Source of the DNA: Anaerolineales bacterium
Lineage (GTDB): Bacteria; Chloroflexota; Anaerolineae; Epilineales; JAANWY01
DNA length: 7,800 bases
Assembly: GCA_018263655.1 (NCBI GenBank)
Contig: JAANWY010000330.1
Coordinates: 1-7,800 of the forward strand
Reading direction: 5' to 3'
How positions within the stretch are numbered: position 1 is the first letter of the stretch; every line of letters begins with the position of its first letter. Positions 1-5,800 of this stretch are shown here, in pieces. The position numbers and the translations under genes were made by a program. The notes under the pieces are model-generated. The model did no database searches. It had not been told where the DNA came from and was given only the letters and a program-made list of their open reading frames with translations.

Positions 1-1796
1 CCCGGCGCGTTGAACTGCAGCACACTCTGCACCCGCTGGATGGCGACGGCCGAGAGACCGAACCAGCTCTGACCAGCTTGTGCATTGTCAGGAATCTGGT
101 TCGTGTACACCCCGCTGATCACCACCGACCCCACGAAGCCCGGGTTCAGGATGCCCCACGAGTTGAAGTTGATGTACTCGACGTTGTTCTGGGACAGCTT
201 CTCGCATATCACATCGAGGAGCCCGTTGGCGTCGTAGATGTAGATGGCGAAGTCCGTGAAGCCCGGGAACGGATTGATGTTCTGGATGGCGATCTCGGTC
301 GACAGGCCGCGCCCCTGCTTCAGCACCGACGGGACGCCGATCAGGCCGGCGTTGCCCGGACCCAACTGCCAGTCGAAGGTCTGCGACTCGGCGAAGAGGT
401 TGTACGAGATGGCCTCCTGAATCTGAGAGCTCGTCGGGTCCGTGAATTTCTTCAGGTGGGCCACACCCGCAATGGGCACATAGCGCTCGTACCCCGACGC
501 GTTCCGGAAGGTCGTCAGGGACTCGACGCGCACGGCCCCCACGTACTGTCCAGGCAAGCCGTTGATGACCGGCAGGAAGAACGTCTGCGTGCCGCGCGGA
601 CAGACGTAGTCGACCAGGGTGGTGATGATGTTGCCGCTCTCGTCGTAGAAGTACACCTTGACTGAGCCGTAGCGCGTGCCGCTCAGGTTCTGCACCGTGA
701 TGGAGGTCTCCCAGCCCTGGAACTCGCGGTAGATCAGCGGGCCGAACAGCACCTCGCTGCCGGTATCGAAGATCGCGTTCCGCGCCGCCACGCCTTTGTC
801 CGTCATGAGCACGTTCTGCCCGACGTGGTCGACGACGATACCGCTCGGCTGCGACGTGCGAACCCACACGCTGCCCACGAAGCTGGGTCCCACGGCGTCG
901 GCGACGTTGTACGCCGCTGACTCGCCCGGGGCCAGGCACAGGATCTCCACAATCGTTGCTCGCAAGCACTCGTTCTGTTCCTGGAACCACAGTTCCACAC
1001 CCGTGCTGCTCAGGCCGGAGTTTTGGATGTAGAGCCACGATGTGAGACCGCCGGCGTTGGCGTACACGATGGGCACGTGATAGGCAAACCCGCCGAACAC
1101 GGGGTCGAATTCGCCCACCTCGGCGCCGGAGAGGCCGGCGTACGCGCCAGCGACGCTCAGGTCCGGCGAAGGCGTGCCCTGTCCCACGCGCACGACGTCG
1201 ACAGCTACCGGCTGGCCGTCCTCGGTGGGCAATCCGAAGAAGTCGTTGCCCTCGCGGAAGGCCAGGTCGAAGCGCCGCCACTCGTCGTCGTTGTACGTCA
1301 CCGTGCTGAACAGCCGCTCACAGAACTCGTCAGCGACGCTGACCATGTCCCCTTCGTCGTTCTCGACTTGGACTTGCGGGAAGGTGTAGAGGATGGCGGA
1401 CCTGGCGCCGGCCGGCACCTGGGCATCGCTGAACATCCAGGTCGCGCCTGGCTTGATGATGCCCGAGCACTCGATCTTGAACGGGCCAACCGCCTGGGGT
1501 CCGCAGGGGCCGGCTTCGCCCCAGACCACCAGGATTGCGCGTGTGAAGTCGCTTCCCACATTCTGGACTTGAACCACCGTCTGGCTGGTCGCTTCGGCGC
1601 CGACGGATGAGAGAATGGGGAGTTGAACTCGTGTTCCAACGGGTGGCGCCGGCCACGGTGGCTGGGCCTGGACTGTCTGCGCGTTGCTCCAGGCGCCGGC
1701 CAGCAGTGCCAGCGCGATTGCCAATCCTACGATGGCGCGCACACCCCAATGAGCGAAGGGGCGCACTGTCTGTGTGTTAATTCTGATTGTTAGCAT
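1..1796 (-). CDS. Large secreted protein with tandem beta-sandwich-like repeats (C-terminus beyond window)
   Basis: This is the first 598 codons of an open frame that leaves the window at its left edge. The ATG at 1796-1794 follows a strong AAGGAGG ribosome site about 9-10 nt upstream. Residues 1-45 look like a signal peptide: basic residues up to R20, a hydrophobic stretch at 21-35, and possible cleavage after A39 (SNA) or A44 (VQA). The mature part is rich in G, V, S, N and aromatic residues. It contains at least four diverged repeats near residues 72-135, 253-330, 362-435 and 499-575. Their common pattern is a beta strand ending in (V/I)QN, a strand such as VKVYFYD followed by a turn, a Cys (C110, C287, C399, C531), often PG-S/T, and in the last three a closing strand like FVGSVxV. 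I know no named family for it. A surface, adhesive or sheath-like role is inference. The true frame was chosen over a longer-looking arginine-rich frame on the same strand because only it has a signal peptide, a ribosome site and natural composition. Confidence 0.85.
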   Translation of the reverse strand, partial: MLTIRINTQTVRPFAHWGVRAIVGLAIALALLAGAWSNAQTVQAQPPWPAPPVGTRVQLPILSSVGAEATSQTVVQVQNVGSDFTRAILVVWGEAGPCGPQAVGPFKIECSGIIKPGATWMFSDAQVPAGARSAILYTFPQVQVENDEGDMVSVADEFCERLFSTVTYNDDEWRRFDLAFREGNDFFGLPTEDGQPVAVDVVRVGQGTPSPDLSVAGAYAGLSGAEVGEFDPVFGGFAYHVPIVYANAGGLTSWLYIQNSGLSSTGVELWFQEQNECLRATIVEILCLAPGESAAYNVADAVGPSFVGSVWVRTSQPSGIVVDHVGQNVLMTDKGVAARNAIFDTGSEVLFGPLIYREFQGWETSITVQNLSGTRYGSVKVYFYDESGNIITTLVDYVCPRGTQTFFLPVINGLPGQYVGAVRVESLTTFRNASGYERYVPIAGVAHLKKFTDPTSSQIQEAISYNLFAESQTFDWQLGPGNAGLIGVPSVLKQGRGLSTEIAIQNINPFPGFTDFAIYIYDANGLLDVICEKLSQNNVEYINFNSWGILNPGFVGSVVISGVYTNQIPDNAQAGQSWFGLSAVAIQRVQSVLQFNAP

Positions 1797-1803
1797 TCCT
1801 ATA

Positions 1804-1963
1804 TCCCTCCTTGGAGACTGGGTACTGGAAAATGGAGATGGGAGAGTGGAGGGTGGAAACTAGAGAGCAGGTAATGGAAAGCGCCGGCTGGACGATGTGC
1901 TCCAACCCGCTTCCATTCTTCGTTGTCCCCGTTCCGATTTCCATTTTCCAACTTTGCACTTTC
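1804..1963. repeat. Imperfect inverted repeat of TGGAAAATGGA type
   Basis: A purine-rich left part (about 1815-1880) is followed by a pyrimidine-rich right part (about 1910-1963). An exact 11-bp match joins TGGAAAATGGA at 1826-1836 to its complement at 1940-1950, and the similarity extends inward to about 20 of 25 bp. The centre (1881-1909) is unrelated. It fills most of the 178-bp gap between the two minus-strand genes. Short open frames cross it on both strands, but their products are simple translations of the repeat. It could form a long hairpin in the transcript. No transposase is nearby, so it is better seen as a dispersed intergenic repeat than as an insertion sequence. Confidence 0.7.
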
Positions 1964-1974
1964 TCGTTGGCCGG

Positions 1975-2178
1975 CTACTTCAACGGTTGCCAGCGTCGAA
2001 CCGTATCTGTTTCTTGCAGCGTATCTTCGATGAAGTCCATGGGTCGTTCAAGCGATTGAAAATAGGCCTTGTGTCCACTTTGTACGTGCTGGATGCTGCC
2101 GCGCCAAGCCGGCGGATCGCCCGGCTCACGCCAGATCCGCACCATGAAAGAGGCGTAGGGTTGCGCACTTTCGGGCAT
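1975..2178 (-). CDS. Small conserved hypothetical protein, 67 aa
   Basis: The chosen ATG (2178-2176) has an AGGAG ribosome site 7 nt upstream, and the frame ends at TAG (1977-1975). A second in-frame ATG at 2220 would add 14 residues (81 aa in all), but its ribosome site is weaker and the extra part looks uncharacteristic. The core reads FMVRIWREPGDPPAWRG, then a stretch like HVQSGHKAYFQSL, then a hydrophobic/acidic end (MDFIEDTL). From memory this resembles a family of very short proteins of unknown function in Chloroflexota and other bacteria, with a pattern like FxVRIWxE...WRGxIxHVxSGxxxYFxxLxxxxxFI. The predicted fold would be small, with a beta hairpin and a final helix. It has no signal peptide or membrane segment, so it is probably cytosolic. 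It lies 178 bp upstream of the secreted protein gene on the same strand and may share its transcript. The function is unknown. Confidence 0.65.
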   Translation of the reverse strand: MPESAQPYASFMVRIWREPGDPPAWRGSIQHVQSGHKAYFQSLERPMDFIEDTLQETDTVRRWQPLK

Positions 2179-2258
2179 CGGAGCTCTCCTCGTACGCGTT
2201 GCAGCAACTTGAAGTGTCATGTCTACGGTTACCCCTCTGTGATTGTGATCAATGTGAA

Positions 2259-2351
2259 ACGTAAAACGTAAAGCGTAAAACGTGAAACGTAAGGCGTAAG
2301 GTCTTGCTGGATGCTATTTACGCATTACGTTTTACGCCTTACGTTTTACGC
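2259..2351. repeat. Inverted repeat of CGTAAAA-type heptad units
   Basis: The left arm 2259-2283 and the right arm 2327-2351 are complementary at 23 of 25 positions and enclose 43 nt. Each arm is built from 7-bp units close to CGTAAAA or CGTAAAG. More units extend the left side to about 2301, so the pairing could slide by whole units. The right arm holds ACGTTTTACGC twice, 14 bp apart (2327-2337 and 2341-2351). The region could form a cruciform, or a long hairpin in the leader of the small minus-strand gene. It has no CRISPR-like spacers and is not followed by a T-run typical of an intrinsic terminator. Confidence 0.8.
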
Positions 2352-2467
2352 ATCTTGCCGGCTTGTCTCTGAAAATCAATTGTTGCCCTCGATCACGACG
2401 CTGCTCCTTTATTAGTTTTGTCTGAGTGATTGTTTTCTGCGATTGTTCCCTCCAGATTTCTGACTAC

Positions 2468-2473
2468 AGTATA
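2468..2473 (-). promoter_or_regulatory. Possible leftward -10 box (TATACT) behind phased TGACG boxes
   Basis: Read on the minus strand, TATACT matches five of six bases of the sigma-70 -10 consensus. It lies 9 nt downstream of the last TGACG box (2487-2483). There is no good -35 hexamer at 17-18 bp, which is what an activator-dependent promoter would look like. It would drive the small gene and perhaps the secreted protein gene with a leader of about 280 nt. On the plus strand the same bases overlap TATAAT (2470-2475), which also lacks a -35 box. This is inference from pattern only. Confidence 0.35.
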
Positions 2474-2482
2474 ATCCTGAGC

Positions 2483-2531
2483 CGTCAGAGTTCTGCCATT
2501 TTGGCGTCAGAGCAGCGTCAAACTTGCGTCA
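2483..2531. promoter_or_regulatory. Array of four CGTCA boxes in helical phase, putative regulator binding site
   Basis: CGTCA occurs at 2483-2487, 2505-2509, 2516-2520 and 2527-2531, with start-to-start spacing of 22, 11 and 11 bp. The last three share a preceding G (GCGTCA), and the final two extend to GCGTCAAA. Direct repeats about one helical turn apart are the usual operator form for OmpR/PhoB-type winged-helix activators, including SARP regulators of polyketide clusters. The array lies between the two divergent units and could act on either. No regulator gene is in the window. Confidence 0.5.
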
Positions 2532-2595
2532 AAGTAACATTTCTGTTCTGCAGCCCCCGAAGTCGTTTCAGAATGCGTAATTGGCATGCGCGTGC

Positions 2596-2613
2596 TTGAC
2601 AAACATGTGTCAA
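2596..2613. promoter_or_regulatory. Palindrome over the -35 box, candidate operator
   Basis: TTGACA-N6-TGTCAA is a perfect 6-bp dyad whose left half is the -35 hexamer and whose right half lies in the promoter spacer. A dimeric repressor bound here would directly block RNA polymerase. Half-sites with centres 12 bp apart would suit many TetR- or MarR-type dimers, but the protein cannot be named from the sequence. Confidence 0.45.
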
Positions 2614-2625
2614 TGACTGTATAAT
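2596..2625 (+). promoter_or_regulatory. Consensus sigma-70 promoter for the synthase gene
   Basis: A perfect -35 hexamer TTGACA (2596-2601) and a perfect -10 hexamer TATAAT (2620-2625) are separated by 18 bp. Transcription should start near 2632, giving a leader of about 180 nt before the ATG at 2812. Perfect hexamers of this kind are rare in GC-rich DNA and predict a strong promoter unless a repressor blocks it. Confidence 0.75.
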
Positions 2626-2658
2626 GCACGCTACCGGGAACTCCGGTCCGTATTACTA

Positions 2659-2759
2659 CAGGGGGCGAGAGGACTTGCCCGGGCGAACGCACGTGGGCAG
2701 GTCGTGCGCAGACGGGGAACGCCACGCGCTAGCCATCTTCAATCTCCCGCCCGCCCCTG
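2659..2759 (+). promoter_or_regulatory. Foldable 5' leader of the synthase mRNA
   Basis: CAGGGG (2659-2664) can pair with CCCCTG (2754-2759), closing a domain of about 100 nt. Inside it, 2672-2680 pairs with 2695-2703 as a 9-bp stem with one G-U pair and a 14-nt loop, and 2706-2709 can pair with 2726-2729. The result would be a small multi-branched fold between the predicted start site and the ribosome site. I do not recognise a known riboswitch, 6S, SRP or RNase P RNA here. Stems of this size also arise by chance in GC-rich DNA, so support is moderate to low. Confidence 0.3.
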
Positions 2760-2811
2760 ACAATTTCACCGACGTGAATCAGAGGAAGTCTCAGCCAACA
2801 GGAAATCGACC

Positions 2812-5800
2812 ATGCTGGAAGCGTTCCAACTGGTTGCTCTAACGCCGCCGGGGCTCGTCGACCCATCTATCGCCATCGCGGCCAGCCGGGCTGGTGAGCT
2901 GGGCGTGCTGAACCTAGAGCATGCCGAGGATGAGGCAGCCGCTCGCGATGCCGTCACCAAGATGGCCGGCTACGCCAAGCAGACGTGCGGCATCAAGCTT
3001 GATGGCCGGGCTGACGATTTTATCACCAGCGTGACCTCCGGCTTGCCGGAGCTGGTTGAGGTCGTAATCCTGACTTCTTCGTCCGTTGAACACCTGTGCG
3101 AGCAGGTTCAGATGCTCCATGCTCTGGATCTCAAGGTCGTGCTGGAGTGCACCTCTGCCGAGCACGCCCCATGGGGTGAGCAGGCCGGCGTCGACGGTCT
3201 GATCGCCAAGGGCCATGAAGCCGGCGGTTGGGTCGGTGAGGAAACCACGTTTGTCTTCCTGCAGCGGCTGTTGGCTAAAGTCGACCTGCCGATCTGGGCG
3301 CATGGGGGCATCGGGCTTCACACGGCGGCAGCTTGCTATGCTGCTGGGGCAGCCGGCGTGGTGCTGGACGCGCAACTGGCATTAACCCGCGAGTCACCGC
3401 TCCCCGAGGCTGTCAAAAACACCATCGCCCGCATGGACGGCAGCGAGACCGTCTGCCTGGGCAGCGAGTTAGGCGCGCCCTATCGAGTGTACGCCCGACC
3501 CGGGCTGCCGGCCGTTGAGGAACTGCAGGAGATAGCCCTCTCCCTCGCCCAGGACTCGCGCCCTCGCCCGGCGTTGGTTCGAGAATGGCGCCAGACGGTC
3601 GAAGCCCGGATAAGCTGGCGTACTGTTACCCCCTCACCCCTGCACCCTCTGGGCCAGGATGCGGCTTTCGCTGCCCCCCTAGCGCAGCAATTCCGCACCG
3701 TCGGCGGCGTGCTAACGGCGATCCGCCAGGCCATCAATGACCATGCGCGGACTGCGAAGAGCGTCCGGCCGCTGGATGAGCACAGCCCCCTGGCCCAATC
3801 CCACAGAACCCATTATCCTATCGTGCAGGGGCCAATGACTCGGGTTAGCGATCGGGGCGAATTCGCTCTGCGGGTGGCCAAAGGGGGAGCGCTGCCTTTC
3901 CTGGCGCTTGCCATGATGCGCGCGCCGGCAGTGGAAGCTTTGCTGGAAGAAACCCAACAGTTGATGGGAGACCGCCCCTGGGGGGTCGGCATTCTGGGCT
4001 TTGTCCCCCTGGGTCTGCGTCAGGAGCAGTTGGACGTCATCCGCGCTTACCGCCCGCCATTTGCGTTGATCGCCGGCGGCCGGCCCGATCAGGCGCAAGT
4101 ATTGGAGAAAGATGGCATCCCCACCTACCTGCACGTGCCGTCGCCCGGACTGTTGCGCATGTTTCTCCAAGATGGTGCGCGGCGCTTTGTGCTCGAAGGT
4201 CGTGAGGCTGGTGGTCACGTTGGTCCACGGAGCAGCTTCGTACTGTGGAACAGCATGATCGATGTGCTGCTGGAGGAACTGCCGGCCCACGAGGCTGCGG
4301 ACTGCCACATCCTGTTTGCCGGCGGCATTCACGATGCTACGTCGGCCTCTATGGTCGGCACGATGGCTGCTCCGCTGGAAGAGCGCGGCGTACGCGTCGG
4401 TGTGCTCCTCGGAACATCCTACCTGTTCACCGAAGAAGCTGTCGCCTCCGGTGCAATCCTGCCCGGTTTCCAAGAAGAAGCGGTGCACTGCGATCACACC
4501 GTGCTGGTGGAGACCGCACCTGGGCACGTCATCCGCTGCGCTGAGACGCCTTACGTGGGGTTTTTCGAGCAAGAGAAACAACGCTTGAAGAATGCGGGTA
4601 AGTCGGCCGAGGAGATCAAGGAGGCGCTGGAAGCCATGAACGTCGGCCGGCTGCGCATTGCATCCAAGGGCATCGACCGCCACCCGCGCTACGGCCAGGA
4701 TCCGGACGCGCCCAAGTACGTCACCGTGGAGGAAGAAGAGCAGCATCATCAGGGGATGTACATGATCGGACAGCTCGCAGCCCTGCGTGACCAGGTGTGC
4801 ACCATCGAGGAGCTGCACCACGATATTTCCGTTGCCAGCACAGCGCGGTTGACGGATCTCTCTGAGAAATCAGCCCCCATCCGTACCCCGGTTGCTCGAC
4901 CGTTTGAGGAGCAGCCCTCCGACATTGCTATCGTGGGTATGGCCACGCTGTTGCCCAAGGCCCTCAATCTGCTAGCGTACTGGGAGAACATTCTCAATAA
5001 GATAGACGCCGTCACCGAGGTGCCGGCAGACCGGTGGGACTGGGAGCGATATTACGATCCTGACCGCAAGGCCAGAGACAAGGCCTACTCGAAGTGGGGG
5101 GGCTTCTTGGATGAGATTCCCTTTGACCCCACTCGCTATGGCATTCCACCCAATGCCCTGCGCTCGATTGAGCCTGTCCAGTTGCTGGCGTTAGAAGTAG
5201 TCCGCGCTGCACTGGAAGATGCCGGGTATCTGGATCGCCCTTTCCCCCGCGAGCGTACTTCAGTTATTCTGGGGGCTGGTGGAGGCATCGGCGACCTGGG
5301 ACAGCGTTATTTCGTCCGGTCGAGTTTGCCATCGCTGCTCGAGGAGGCGCCGCCGGAGGTCTTGGATCAGCTCCCGGAGTGGACGGAGGACTCCTTCCCC
5401 GGGATTCTCCTCAACGTGATTGCCGGCCGGGTGGCCAATCGGTTCGATTTCGGTGGCGTGAACTACGTGGTGGATGCGGCGTGTGCCTCGTCCTTGGCTG
5501 CGCTGTATCAGGCCAGCCGGGAGTTGGAGTTGGGGACCAGCGATGGACGCGATAGGAGTCTGACAGCACCGCGTCCGCAAGGGCAGGCTCGAGCTCTGGA
5601 GCGAGCCTACGCGAAAGCCGGCATCTCGCCGGCTACGGTGGGGCTCATCGAAGCTCACGGGACCGGTACTGTGGTAGGCGACCAGGCCGAGGTAGAAACG
5701 CTCAAGCGGGTGTTCGGCGCTGCTGAGGCAGATCGGCAGAGTTGTGCCCTCGGGTCTGTCAAGTCCATGATCGGGCACACGAAGAACACGGCTGGCACGG

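Larger units (their letters stand above)
2179..2811. other. Divergent intergenic region rich in repeats and regulatory signals
   Basis: This 633-bp stretch separates the minus-strand genes from the plus-strand synthase. Its short open frames lack ribosome sites and recognisable products. Its left half (2179-2400) is AT-richer and holds the CGTAAAA inverted repeat. The middle (2460-2540) has overlapping -10-like boxes on both strands and phased CGTCA boxes. The right part (2590-2811) has a consensus promoter and a foldable leader. Apart from these I see nothing that can be named in 2352-2460 or 2540-2590. Confidence 0.7.

Noticed and set aside
88..1281. Minus-strand open frame of 397 codons
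   Set aside because: Its product is arginine-rich and low in hydrophobic structure, typical of a GC-rich shadow frame. The neighbouring minus-strand frame has a signal peptide, a ribosome site and clear beta repeats over the same DNA.
1804..2351. Insertion sequence ends flanking the small gene
   Set aside because: The two inverted repeats are each self-complementary and unrelated to one another, and no transposase lies between them.
2254..2352. CRISPR array
   Set aside because: Units are only 7 bp, nearly contiguous and arranged as an inverted repeat, with no unique spacers.
2470..2475. TATAAT on the plus strand as an additional rightward promoter
   Set aside because: No acceptable -35 hexamer lies 16-18 bp upstream, and the consensus promoter at 2596-2625 explains rightward transcription better.
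2632..2811. Known small RNA (6S, SRP RNA, RNase P RNA or tmRNA) after the consensus promoter
   Set aside because: A partial rod-like pairing suggested 6S RNA, but I could not find the conserved loops or signature sequences of any of these families.
3712..4821. Minus-strand open frame of 369 codons opposite the synthase
   Set aside because: It lies antisense to the well-recognised second nitronate monooxygenase domain and has no family motif, so it is a shadow.
5484..5656. A frameshift as the reason for the short KS
   Set aside because: The reading frame is continuous across the site, with normal KS sequence on both sides. Only about 170 nt lie between the Cys and His codons, so the missing residues cannot be hidden in another frame.
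5260..5778. Minus-strand open frame over the KS domain
   Set aside because: Antisense to conserved KS motifs (DAACASS, EAHGTGT), and its product has no recognisable features.
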